64,000 nt of DNA from an uncultured Phascolarctobacterium sp. (GTDB taxonomy: Bacteria; Bacillota; Negativicutes; Acidaminococcales; Acidaminococcaceae). The first letter of the stretch is position 1, and each line of letters opens with the position of its first letter. This document shows, piece by piece, positions 40,438-49,071 of this stretch. The notes under the pieces are model-generated. The model made no database searches and was not told the origin of the DNA. It saw nothing but the letters and a program-made list of their open reading frames with translations. Location: NCBI GenBank assembly GCA_900547415.1, contig URGS01000001.1:74970-138969 (forward strand), written 5' to 3'. The translations under genes were made by a program, and so were the position numbers.

Positions 40438-42543
40438 ATGAAGAGCCGATATAATCCTGTGCTGCTGGCTATTGTTGCCATTGGTCTGGTTATGGCGCTG
40501 TATTTAAATTTTGAGCGTCATGAGGTAGAGCAGAAGAACAATACTGTGGAATTGGCCATGGAGTATGAAAATCTGCGCCGTTTGGCAGCATTGGAGGGTC
40601 TTCCCGAGGAGAAGGTCCTGCTGGAATTTAAAAAAGCAGGCATTAACTCCTTGATGATTTTTGATACAACCTTGGAGCGCCTTTCCAAGAAGGGCGAGCT
40701 TAATGTTGCTACTGCCGAGCAGCTGCGCAATGCTTCTGTGCTGGGCGAGGATGCAGGCGTTTTTGCAGGCGTCGTAAACAGTAAAGATTTTCATGGCAGT
40801 GCAGCTTATATTGCTCCTGCAGCTGACATGAGTGTTTTCAAGGACACTGTAGATGATTTAAAGATACGCTACGGTAGTGAGCGTGTAAAACAGATTAGTG
40901 AACAGCCGCCGATTGTACGTGTTGACGGCAGCACTGATCTTGTACTCCCTGATAAATATGATGAGCCCTTGGGCGTGCTGCAGGCACCTTTGGGTTTACC
41001 TGCTAAGGATATGCGCAAGGCTACTGAATTGGGCTTTAATATTATTATTCGTCCTCAAAACTATGTTGCGGTGGACGAAGAAAAAATTGACAGCATTTTC
41101 AAGCGTGTTGAAGATGCAGGTGTCAAGGTGCACGCTATGATGCCCTGCGGACGTGAGGTTGTGGGTTATCCTGATAAGCTGGATTATATGAGTGCTAAGC
41201 TGATGGATGCAGATATGCAGCTGATTATGCTGGAGCATTATACCCAGCTGCGCTTTGCTGATATCAAGGGCCTGGTGAGCTTAGCTGAGGGCGTTGGTTA
41301 CAAGGCTTCCCGCTCTTACGTTATTGACGGTATGGAGCAAAAAAAGATTAGCGTGGACACTGCGCTGCGTCGTTGGGCCTTGACTGATGAGGAGCGTAAT
41401 ATCCGCGTCAACTATATTCGTCCCTTCCATATGCCTGTGGACGGTAAACCTTTACTGGAAACCAATCTCAAATATGTTGAGGATATTAAAAAGAGCGTAG
41501 AGGAGCGTGGCTATACCATCGGTAAGGCAGGCATTTTTGCTGAAAGTGATAGCCATGGCTATTATATGCCCTATTTTACTCAACGCTTTGAGCTTTTGCC
41601 TGTTGCTGCAGCAATTATTGCGGGATGCGTGATTTTCCTGTCCCTGTTGGTTAAGCTTGGAAATGGCAAGCAACTTTTGCTGTGGGCTGTGCTTACTGCA
41701 GGTGCTTGCGGTCTGTTACTGTTTTTCCGTGGTCTGCTGCTGCGTCAGATGCTGGCAATGGCTGCAGCCTGTGTCTTCCCCGTCTTGTCCATGAACGTAA
41801 TTCTGGATATTTGGGACAGCTGCAAGTCTAAAACCAGCGGTGCGCTGAAGATTGTCTTTAATGCAGTGTGGCAGCTGGCTTTGGCTATTGCTCTTTCTCT
41901 TGTAGGCGCAGCTTTCTTGTCTGCTATTTTGACAGACAGCCGCTTCCTGCTGGAGATTGATATATACCGTGGTGTTAAGCTGACCTTTATGCTGCCTGTA
42001 ATTTTAATGGCAGTGCTGTATGCAAAGCGTTATGATCTGCTGCAGGCTGCAGGCAAGGGTCTGCCAGCCGTATGGAGCCGTGTTAATGGTTTGCTGGATA
42101 TTAAACTGACATACAAGCATATAGCTTTGCTTTTGGTATTCCTCTTTGTTGCCTACTATTTTGTAGGCCGCAGCGGACATACAGGCGGTGTAGCGGTTTC
42201 CGGCATTGAGCTCAAGCTTAGAGCTCTGTTGGAGGATGCAATGTATGCTAGACCTCGTAATAAGGAATTCATGATTGGTCATCCTGCATTTTTCCTGGCA
42301 GCTATGGCTGCCTATAAGGGTGCACCCAGACTGTGGCAGTTTGTGCTGGTGTGTGGCGCAGTTATTGGTCAGGCAAGTCTGGTGCAGACCTTCTGCCACA
42401 TGCGTACTCCTGTTGTAATGAGCTTCGTAAGAGCTTTGGACGGCTACGCTGTAGGCATTATTTTTGGTGCGGTAGCAGTGTTGACATTGGCTGCTATGAT
42501 ACCCTTGATTGTACGTTTAAAAAGGAGATACCTTGAGCAATGA
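40438..42543 (+). CDS. DUF5693 family membrane protein
   Basis: The 701-residue protein has an N-terminal TM (about 8-24), a large extracytoplasmic domain to about 385, and then eight or more hydrophobic segments in the C-terminal half. The soluble domain has a TIM-barrel-like alternation (PIVRVDG, NIIIRPQNY, QLIMLEHY). DUF5693 genes regularly precede csaB in Firmicutes, implying a role in pyruvylated wall-polymer or lipid-linked glycan handling; that is inferred. I chose the ATG at 40438, which has AGGTGA 5 bases upstream, over the ATG at 40420. Confidence 0.85.
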   Translation: MKSRYNPVLLAIVAIGLVMALYLNFERHEVEQKNNTVELAMEYENLRRLAALEGLPEEKVLLEFKKAGINSLMIFDTTLERLSKKGELNVATAEQLRNASVLGEDAGVFAGVVNSKDFHGSAAYIAPAADMSVFKDTVDDLKIRYGSERVKQISEQPPIVRVDGSTDLVLPDKYDEPLGVLQAPLGLPAKDMRKATELGFNIIIRPQNYVAVDEEKIDSIFKRVEDAGVKVHAMMPCGREVVGYPDKLDYMSAKLMDADMQLIMLEHYTQLRFADIKGLVSLAEGVGYKASRSYVIDGMEQKKISVDTALRRWALTDEERNIRVNYIRPFHMPVDGKPLLETNLKYVEDIKKSVEERGYTIGKAGIFAESDSHGYYMPYFTQRFELLPVAAAIIAGCVIFLSLLVKLGNGKQLLLWAVLTAGACGLLLFFRGLLLRQMLAMAAACVFPVLSMNVILDIWDSCKSKTSGALKIVFNAVWQLALAIALSLVGAAFLSAILTDSRFLLEIDIYRGVKLTFMLPVILMAVLYAKRYDLLQAAGKGLPAVWSRVNGLLDIKLTYKHIALLLVFLFVAYYFVGRSGHTGGVAVSGIELKLRALLEDAMYARPRNKEFMIGHPAFFLAAMAAYKGAPRLWQFVLVCGAVIGQASLVQTFCHMRTPVVMSFVRALDGYAVGIIFGAVAVLTLAAMIPLIVRLKRRYLEQ

Positions 42544-43625
42544 GTAAAATCGTAATTTCCGGATACTATGGATTCGCTAATGCCGGAGATGAAGCTATGC
42601 TTACTGCAATCATAAAATCCCTGCGTAGTACGGAGCCATCCGTAGGACTGACTGTAATTTCCGGTAATCCGGAGCTTACTGCAGCTCAACATAAGGTAGC
42701 TTCTATTCATCGATTTAACCCGTTGGAAATATTTACTGCGGTCAAGGACTGTGATTTGCTCCTAAGTGGCGGCGGTAGTCTTTTACAAGATGTAACGAGC
42801 AAACGTAGTTTGCTATATTATTTGTCCATTTTGGCCTTGGGCAAGACGCTTGGCAAGAAAGTAATGCTCTTTGCCCAAGGTATTGGACCGATTAATTCAG
42901 GCTTGCTGCGGAGATTGACAAAATTTGTTTGCAGCAAGGTTGATTTAATCACAGTTAGAGATAAGGATTCTCTGTATGAGCTGAAGCGTATAGGAGTTCC
43001 GGAGGAAAAGGTTCTCCTTACAGCTGATGCGGTTATGACTCTGCCTCAGGAGAATAGGGAAGCAGGAGCAAAGCTGCTGCGAGATTTCGCTGTTCCCCAT
43101 GACAAAATGCTGATAGGTATTTCTGTTCGTAAATGGCAGGATGATGACCGCTATCTTTTAGAGCTGGCCAAGGCTGCTGATATGCTGGCAGCCAAGTATT
43201 CAGCCCATATTGTTTTGCTTCCTCTGCAGTATCCTGTGGATGTGGCTGCCTGCTCAAGACTGTGTGACCTTATGGCTCGCAAGAGTGATAGCACGGTATT
43301 GGAGGCAGACTGCAGCACTGAGGAATTTTTGTCATTGACTGGCAATTTTGACATTTTGCTGGGAATGCGTCTGCATGCCCTGATTTTTGCAGCAGTTATG
43401 GATATTCCTTTTGCAGCGGTTTCCTATGATCCTAAGGTTGATGGCTTTATCAAGGATATTAACGGCATCTGTGCCGGTAGAGTTGATAGGCTGGAGGCTG
43501 GACAGATTGTTGCGGCGGCTGAGAAGGCTATGACACGTCAGACAAAAGGCAAAAGCCTTTTGAAGGAGCTGCAAAAAAAATCCATGCTTAATGCTGAGCA
43601 GGCATTTTCTTTATTACGAAAGTAA
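42540..43625 (+). CDS. csaB: Polysaccharide pyruvyl transferase CsaB
   Basis: CsaB adds a ketal-pyruvate to secondary cell-wall polysaccharide, the ligand of SLH domains in Bacillus. The 361-residue GT-B-like protein shows GYYGFANAGDEAML at the N-terminus, LLSGGGSLLQD, LFAQGIGPI and GMRLHALIFA. The ATG overlaps the DUF5693 stop (ATGA). In Negativicutes SLH proteins of the outer membrane are thought to bind cadaverine-modified peptidoglycan instead, so what CsaB modifies here is an open question. Confidence 0.93.
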   Translation: MSKIVISGYYGFANAGDEAMLTAIIKSLRSTEPSVGLTVISGNPELTAAQHKVASIHRFNPLEIFTAVKDCDLLLSGGGSLLQDVTSKRSLLYYLSILALGKTLGKKVMLFAQGIGPINSGLLRRLTKFVCSKVDLITVRDKDSLYELKRIGVPEEKVLLTADAVMTLPQENREAGAKLLRDFAVPHDKMLIGISVRKWQDDDRYLLELAKAADMLAAKYSAHIVLLPLQYPVDVAACSRLCDLMARKSDSTVLEADCSTEEFLSLTGNFDILLGMRLHALIFAAVMDIPFAAVSYDPKVDGFIKDINGICAGRVDRLEAGQIVAAAEKAMTRQTKGKSLLKELQKKSMLNAEQAFSLLRK

Positions 43626-43654
43626 TTTGATTCAGAGAGAGGAGAAAAAAGGTA

Positions 43655-44341
43655 GTGCTGTGGATGTCAGATGTCAGCAAGGTTTACGAGGGCGGTTCTG
43701 TAGCCTTGCAGGACGTAAATGTACATATTGAACCCGGCGAGTTCGTCTTTGTAGTCGGACCTAGCGGCGCTGGTAAATCTACCTTTATTAAGATGCTGTT
43801 CCGTGAGGTTATTCCGTCTACGGGCAGCATTTTTGTTAATGGTACAAATATTCTGGAGCTTGGTCCCAAGGAAATTCCCTATATGCGTCGCCAGCTGGGA
43901 ATTATCTTTCAGGATTACAGACTGCTTCCGGATAGAACTGTTTATGAGAATGTAGCCTTCGCTATGGAGGTTATTGAAGCACCTCATCGTAAGATTAAGC
44001 GTAGGGTATTGAATGTTTTGGACCTGGTTGGTCTGCGCAGTCGCTGCAATTCCTATCCCAATGAGCTAAGTGGCGGTGAGCAGCAGCGCATTGCCATTGC
44101 CAGAGCTATTGTAAATGATCCGCTGCTGGTTATTGCAGACGAGCCTACTGGTAATCTTGACCCTGAGACAAGCTGGGATATTATGAAAATCTTTAAGGAA
44201 ATTAACGAAACAGGTACTACAATCGTTATGGCAACCCATGATAAGGAAATCGTGGATGCTATGGGCAAACGTGTCATTGCTATTGAAAACGGACATATAG
44301 TACGCGACGAGAAAAATGGGGTATATGGCTATGAGCTTTAG
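43655..44341 (+). CDS. ftsE: Cell division ATP-binding protein FtsE
   Basis: FtsE with FtsX forms an ABC-type complex that activates wall hydrolases at the septum. The 228-residue protein has Walker A GPSGAGKST, Q-loop IIFQDYRLLPD, signature LSGGEQQR and Walker B LLVIADEPTGNLDPE. The GTG at 43655 aligns best with FtsE N-termini (LWMSDVSKVY). Its stop overlaps ftsX, and the M23 factor follows, giving a full FtsEX-hydrolase module. Confidence 0.95.
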   Translation: MLWMSDVSKVYEGGSVALQDVNVHIEPGEFVFVVGPSGAGKSTFIKMLFREVIPSTGSIFVNGTNILELGPKEIPYMRRQLGIIFQDYRLLPDRTVYENVAFAMEVIEAPHRKIKRRVLNVLDLVGLRSRCNSYPNELSGGEQQRIAIARAIVNDPLLVIADEPTGNLDPETSWDIMKIFKEINETGTTIVMATHDKEIVDAMGKRVIAIENGHIVRDEKNGVYGYEL

Positions 44342-45218
44342 TACAAAGGAATATTTCGTACGCGAAACCTATAAATCAATCCGTCGCAATGGCTTTATGA
44401 GCTTTGCTTCTATTTCCACAGTAGCTGTATCTCTTTTGGTATTAGGAATGTTTCTGTTGATTTTTCTGAATACCAACCATTTGGCCAAGTTCCTGGAAAG
44501 TCAGGTACAGGTTTCTGTGTATATGGAGGATAGTGCTAATGCTGAGGAGCTGCAATCCATAGAGGAGCAACTTAAAAAGCTTCCAGGTGTAGTTAAGGTA
44601 ACTGCTGTAAGTAAGGAAGAGGCCTTGGAGCGCTTTAAGGACCGTCTGGGCGATCAGGACAAGCTGCTTGACGCTTTGGGAGAGGATAATCCCTTTCCTA
44701 ATTCCTTTGATGTGCAGGTTGATACAGCTGACCGTATTAAAGAAATTACTCCTAAAATCAGTGCCTTAGAAAAGGTTGAAACAGCAAAATTCGGTCAGGA
44801 GGTTGTGGAGCATTTGTTCCAGCTGACCAAGATTTTACGCTTTGGCGGCATCGCTTTAGTTATTTTTCTGGCTATGGCTACGCTTTTCATTATTTCCAAT
44901 ACTATTCGTCTGACTGTCTTTGCCAGACGCAAGGAAGTAATAATCATGAAATATGTAGGTGCTACGGATTGGTTTATCCGTTGGCCCTTCCTTTTAGAGG
45001 GTATGACTTTAGGCTTTTTTGGTGCTGTTGTAGCTTCCATACTTATTAATGGTATCTATGCAGCGCTATTGGAAAATATTCATGCGACCTTGGCCTTTTT
45101 ACCATTACTGCCTGCATCACCATTGCTGACATATGTAAGCGTATTTCTTCTGCTGGCAGGTACTGGTATTGGTGCTTTAGGCAGCTTTATCTCTCTGCGT
45201 AAGTTTTTACGCGTTTGA
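44331..45218 (+). CDS. ftsX: Cell division protein FtsX
   Basis: The 295-residue permease-like protein has an N-terminal TM (about 20-43), an extracytoplasmic domain to about 165 (VQVSVYMEDSANAEEL, SKEEALERFKDRLG) that contacts the hydrolase partner, and three C-terminal TMs with the FtsX segment ARRKEVIIMKYVGATDWFIR. I chose the ATG at 44331, which leaves an 11-base overlap with ftsE; two upstream ATGs are alternatives. It relays FtsE ATP hydrolysis across the membrane. Confidence 0.94.
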   Translation: MSFSTKEYFVRETYKSIRRNGFMSFASISTVAVSLLVLGMFLLIFLNTNHLAKFLESQVQVSVYMEDSANAEELQSIEEQLKKLPGVVKVTAVSKEEALERFKDRLGDQDKLLDALGEDNPFPNSFDVQVDTADRIKEITPKISALEKVETAKFGQEVVEHLFQLTKILRFGGIALVIFLAMATLFIISNTIRLTVFARRKEVIIMKYVGATDWFIRWPFLLEGMTLGFFGAVVASILINGIYAALLENIHATLAFLPLLPASPLLTYVSVFLLLAGTGIGALGSFISLRKFLRV

Positions 45219-45232
45219 TGGAGGGATAAGGA

Positions 45233-46375
45233 ATGCTAAAGAAAAAGATAGGCTTTTTCCTTATGGCATGTTTGCTGGCTCTGCTGCCTGCCTTTAGCAG
45301 CAGTGTTTCAGCATCTCTGGCAGATGACAAGCGGGCCGAGCTTGATCAGGTTCAAAGAAAAATGCAGGAAATGGCTGACAAAAAGGCTGCTGCCAGAGAA
45401 AAAGCAGAAGAAGCAAGCGCTGCTCTTTCTCAGGTTACTGACAGCCTGCGAGATTTGCAGATAGAGTCCAATAAGCTGCAGCAGCAGAGAGACGCGCTGC
45501 AGGGCAAAATTGATGACAATCTGGCTCAGCTGGAGAAAAAGCAGGCTGAGGTTAAGGAGCGTCAGGGAATTTACAAGCATCGCCTTCGCGATATTTATAT
45601 CAATGGCCAGGTTAACTACCTGGACGTACTTTTAGGGGCGAAGGATTTCAGTGATTTTTCTTCAAGAATGTTCCTGCTGCAGCGCATTATCAAGAGCGAC
45701 GTTTCCTTGATGGAGCAGATGCAGAAGGATGCGGAAGAAATTGCTGCCCGCAAAGCGCAGCTTGATGGCCAAATGCAGGAAATCAAGGCTACGCAGAATA
45801 TGCTGCAGGCAAAAACTGATAAGGTAGAGCGCCTGCGTAATCAGCGTGCAGCGATGCTTAGTGAGGCTGAGGCTGAGGAGCAGCAAAGCCAGGACGAATA
45901 CGAGCGTTTGTTGGCTGTATCCGAGCAGATTGCTGCTATGCTCCGTAATATGGAGCAGAATGGTACTGTAGCTGAGGCTCCCGTTGTAACAAACAGCTAT
46001 ATCTGGCCTTGTAATGGTGTTATTACTTCACCCTTCGGTTGGCGTACCCACCCCATTTTTGGTACAACAAAGTATCACTCCGGTCTGGATATTGGTGTTG
46101 ATTACGGTACACCTATTTTGGCAACAAACAGCGGTACAGTAATCTACAGTGGCTGGCTGGGCGGTTATGGCAATGCTGTCATGATTGACCATGGCGGCGG
46201 ACTTGTTTCCCTGTATGCCCATAACGACAGTCTTAATGTGTATGAGGGACAATATGTAAATAGAGGAACATGCATAGCCTATGCTGGCAGTACAGGCTAT
46301 TCCACTGGTCCTCACTGTCACTTTGAAATGCGTCTGCATGGTGAGGTTGTTGACCCCATGGGCTATTTGCCTTGA
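45233..46375 (+). CDS. Murein hydrolase activator/M23 peptidase (EnvC-like)
   Basis: The 380-residue exported protein has a signal peptide (cut near VSA), a long coiled coil from about 28 to 245 rich in Lys, Glu and Gln, and a C-terminal LytM/M23 domain. Zinc ligands are intact: H in YHSGLDIGVDYG and the HxH in GPHCHFEMR. It could thus be an active endopeptidase, unlike E. coli EnvC, which lacks ligands. Its place 14 bases after ftsX makes it the likely FtsEX-controlled hydrolase for daughter-cell separation. Confidence 0.92.
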   Translation: MLKKKIGFFLMACLLALLPAFSSSVSASLADDKRAELDQVQRKMQEMADKKAAAREKAEEASAALSQVTDSLRDLQIESNKLQQQRDALQGKIDDNLAQLEKKQAEVKERQGIYKHRLRDIYINGQVNYLDVLLGAKDFSDFSSRMFLLQRIIKSDVSLMEQMQKDAEEIAARKAQLDGQMQEIKATQNMLQAKTDKVERLRNQRAAMLSEAEAEEQQSQDEYERLLAVSEQIAAMLRNMEQNGTVAEAPVVTNSYIWPCNGVITSPFGWRTHPIFGTTKYHSGLDIGVDYGTPILATNSGTVIYSGWLGGYGNAVMIDHGGGLVSLYAHNDSLNVYEGQYVNRGTCIAYAGSTGYSTGPHCHFEMRLHGEVVDPMGYLP

Positions 46376-46399
46376 TAAGATAAGGGGAGGCGTTAAAAA

Positions 46400-47563
46400 T
46401 TGTTTAAAAGAAGGATTTGGCAGCTATTTGCCGTTGGTCTAGGAACGGCAGTGCTTACTCTAATCCTGACAGTTGGAGCAGGAGTGTGGCTGCTGCAAAA
46501 CATAACCGGCAATACCGGTGAAACAGTACGCTTCCTCAGAGCAATGCAGCTGATTAAGTATAATTATAATGGCGAGGTCGATGCGGACAAGCTGTTCGAC
46601 GGAGCTATTAAGGGTATGGTAGAATCTGTCAAGGACCCTTACACCGTTTATATGGACAAGAATGATTATGCTAATTTTAGCCAGGTTACTGAAGGCACCT
46701 TTGGTGGTATCGGTATTGTTTTCGGTAAGCGGGGTGATGATTATGTGGTTATCTCTGCTCTGCAGGACAATCCTGGTGCCTTGGCAGGAATTAAAGATGG
46801 CGACATTATTGTTTCTGTAGACGGTGTTGAGTCTAAAACCTTGAATATGGAGCAAATGGCTCATAAAATCCGCGGCGAAAAGGGAACTGAGGTAGAGCTG
46901 GAGCTGAAGGACAAGTCCGGAGAGCTTCGCAAGGTTCGTGTTATTCGCAAGGATATAAAAACTACTTCTGTAGGCGGTGTTATGCTGCCTAATACGGAGA
47001 TTGGTTATATCAGGATCAGCATGTTTAATGTTGAGACAGGTGATGACTTTGTCAAAGCATATCATGAGCTTGAGGATAAGGGTATGAAGGCCCTGATTCT
47101 GGATTTGCGCAGCAATCCAGGAGGTACTCTAGACAGCGGTGTACAGGTTGCAGGAATGCTGGTTCCCAAAGGCCCCATTGTTTCTGTAATTGACCGTTCT
47201 GGCAATAAGTTTGTAGAAAACTCTACATTGGAGAAGGTTAAATATCCAATGGCGGTTCTGGTTAATGGTGGTACAGCAAGTGCCTCTGAAATTGTTGCGG
47301 GAGCTATTAAGGATACAAAATCCGGCAAGCTTTTTGGCAAGAAAACCTTTGGCAAAGGCTGCGTGCAGACAGTGTACCGTCTTGATAGCGCAACTGCAGT
47401 CAAGATTACAACTGCCTACTACTATACTCCGTCAGGTGCTTCTATTCATAACATTGGCATTGAGCCTGATGTAGAGGTGGACCTGGGTGAAAATGCTGTG
47501 GTAGATACACAGCTTAAAGCAGCTGAAAATTATTTGCAGGAGCTGCTGCAGAAAAAAGAATAA
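46400..47563 (+). CDS. ctp: C-terminal processing peptidase, S41 family
   Basis: The 387-residue protein has an N-terminal membrane anchor (about 9-32), a PDZ domain at about 90-170 (FGGIGIVFG to DIIVSVDGV), and a protease domain with Ser in GGTASASEIVAGA and Lys in FGKKTFGKGCVQ. CtpA/Prc enzymes trim exported proteins and control wall hydrolases, which fits the position right after the M23 gene. The start is a TTG at 46400 with GGGGAGG 9 bases upstream. A terminator ends the prfB-to-ctp run. Confidence 0.94.
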   Translation: MFKRRIWQLFAVGLGTAVLTLILTVGAGVWLLQNITGNTGETVRFLRAMQLIKYNYNGEVDADKLFDGAIKGMVESVKDPYTVYMDKNDYANFSQVTEGTFGGIGIVFGKRGDDYVVISALQDNPGALAGIKDGDIIVSVDGVESKTLNMEQMAHKIRGEKGTEVELELKDKSGELRKVRVIRKDIKTTSVGGVMLPNTEIGYIRISMFNVETGDDFVKAYHELEDKGMKALILDLRSNPGGTLDSGVQVAGMLVPKGPIVSVIDRSGNKFVENSTLEKVKYPMAVLVNGGTASASEIVAGAIKDTKSGKLFGKKTFGKGCVQTVYRLDSATAVKITTAYYYTPSGASIHNIGIEPDVEVDLGENAVVDTQLKAAENYLQELLQKKE

Positions 47564-47572
47564 AGAGTCAAG

Positions 47573-47620
47573 GCCATTGCTGTGTCCTGAAGTTAAGGTG
47601 CAGCAATGGCTTTACTTATT
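47573..47620 (+). terminator. Terminator after ctp
   Basis: GCCATTGCTG / CAGCAATGGC (10 bp), 18-base loop, TTTACTTATT. Confidence 0.75.
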
Positions 47621-47639
47621 AAATTTAGTGTACAGGTAC

Positions 47640-47669
47640 TTGAATACTTGTGATGTTTCAAGATATAAT
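47640..47669 (+). promoter_or_regulatory. obg promoter
   Basis: TTGAAT (47640-47645), 18 bases, TATAAT (47664-47669), about 56 bases before the start codon. Confidence 0.7.
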
Positions 47670-47725
47670 ACTAATAGTTGTAAGTAATTTTAATATTAAG
47701 TTTTTGTTTTTATAGGAGAAGAATC

Positions 47726-49000
47726 ATGTTTATTGACAGAGCAAGAATATATGTTGAAGCTGGCAATGGCGGCGACGGTATGAGCAGCTTCCGCAGAGAA
47801 AAATTTGTGGAAAAGGGCGGCCCTAACGGCGGCAATGGCGGTCGTGGCGGCGATGTAGTCCTCATTGCTGATAAGAATCTGAATACTCTTATTGATTTTC
47901 GTTATAAGAGGAAATATGTTGCTAAGCGTGGCGGTCAGGGCGGTACTAAAAACTGCACAGGCGTGCGTGCAGAAACTGTATACGTAAAGGTTCCTATGGG
48001 AACCTTGGTTCGAGATGATGCAACAGGCGCTGTTATTGCTGACCTTGTAGAGGATGGACAGGAATACTGCGCTGCTAAAGGTGGTCGTGGTGGTAAGGGC
48101 AATGCCTGCTATGTTACCAGCACCAACCGTGCTCCGACCTTTGCCGAAAAAGGCGAGCCTGGTGAAAACCGCTGGCTGAAGCTGGAGCTGAAGCTTTTGG
48201 CAGACGTAGGTCTTGTTGGCTATCCTAGCGTAGGCAAATCCAGCATTATTGCACAGGTAAGCGCAGCTCGTCCTGAAATTGCTGCGTATCACTTTACTAC
48301 ACTGTCTCCTGTTTTAGGCGTAGTTCGTCTTGATGAGGAGCGCAGCTTTGTACTGGCAGATATTCCTGGCCTGATTGAGGGCGCTCACGAGGGCGTTGGC
48401 CTGGGCCATGACTTTTTGCGTCACGTGGAGCGTACCAAGGTATTGCTGCACATTGTAGACGTAGCTGGTGTAGATGGACGCGATCCTATTGAGGATTTTG
48501 ATAAAATCAATAAAGAGCTGGTAGAGTACAGCGAGCGTTTAGGACGTCGTAAGCAGCTGGTTGTTGCCAACAAGATGGATTTACCTGATGCTCAGGAGAA
48601 TTTTGAACGCTTGAAGGAATATGTAGAGGCTAAGGGCTATGAAATTGTTAAGGCTTCTGCTGCTACAGGCGAAGGTCTGCGTGAGCTGATGTTCAAGGCT
48701 TATGATATGCTGCTTCAATACGTTCCTGAAGAGGACGAGGAGGATTTGGCACGCTTTGACGAAATTGATCCGGACAGCTATGAAATCGTTGCAGGCAACG
48801 ATACTGAGTGGGAGGTTCGCGGCAAGAATATTGAGCGTCTTGTTGCTATGACCAATTTTGATAATGACGAGGCACTTTATCGCTTCCAGCTGATTTGGAA
48901 ACGTCTGGGCATTGATGAGGCTCTTAAAGAAAAGGGCTGCCAGGAAGGCGAAACTGTACGTATCCGCGATATGGTATTCGAATACAAGGATAATTACTAA
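47726..49000 (+). CDS. obg: GTPase Obg
   Basis: Obg is an essential GTPase of 50S ribosome assembly and stress signalling. The glycine-rich Obg fold fills residues 1-158 (EAGNGGDGMSSFRREK and repeated GGxGG). The G domain follows with G1 GYPSVGKSS, G3 DIPGLIEGA and G4 NKMDLPDA. A C-terminal OCT domain occupies about 345-424 (present in Firmicutes). GGAGAAG precedes the ATG. It is transcribed alone between a promoter and a terminator. Confidence 0.97.
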   Translation: MFIDRARIYVEAGNGGDGMSSFRREKFVEKGGPNGGNGGRGGDVVLIADKNLNTLIDFRYKRKYVAKRGGQGGTKNCTGVRAETVYVKVPMGTLVRDDATGAVIADLVEDGQEYCAAKGGRGGKGNACYVTSTNRAPTFAEKGEPGENRWLKLELKLLADVGLVGYPSVGKSSIIAQVSAARPEIAAYHFTTLSPVLGVVRLDEERSFVLADIPGLIEGAHEGVGLGHDFLRHVERTKVLLHIVDVAGVDGRDPIEDFDKINKELVEYSERLGRRKQLVVANKMDLPDAQENFERLKEYVEAKGYEIVKASAATGEGLRELMFKAYDMLLQYVPEEDEEDLARFDEIDPDSYEIVAGNDTEWEVRGKNIERLVAMTNFDNDEALYRFQLIWKRLGIDEALKEKGCQEGETVRIRDMVFEYKDNY

Positions 49001-49011
49001 GTTATTTATGC

Positions 49012-49054
49012 ACCCTCATCGGTGCCTTGGCACTGGTGAGGGTATAATTTTTTT
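49012..49054 (+). terminator. obg terminator
   Basis: ACCCTCA / TGAGGGT with inner GTGCC/GGCAC, then TATAATTTTTTT. Confidence 0.85.
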
Positions 49055-49071
49055 AGTGAGGGTTTGATGGT

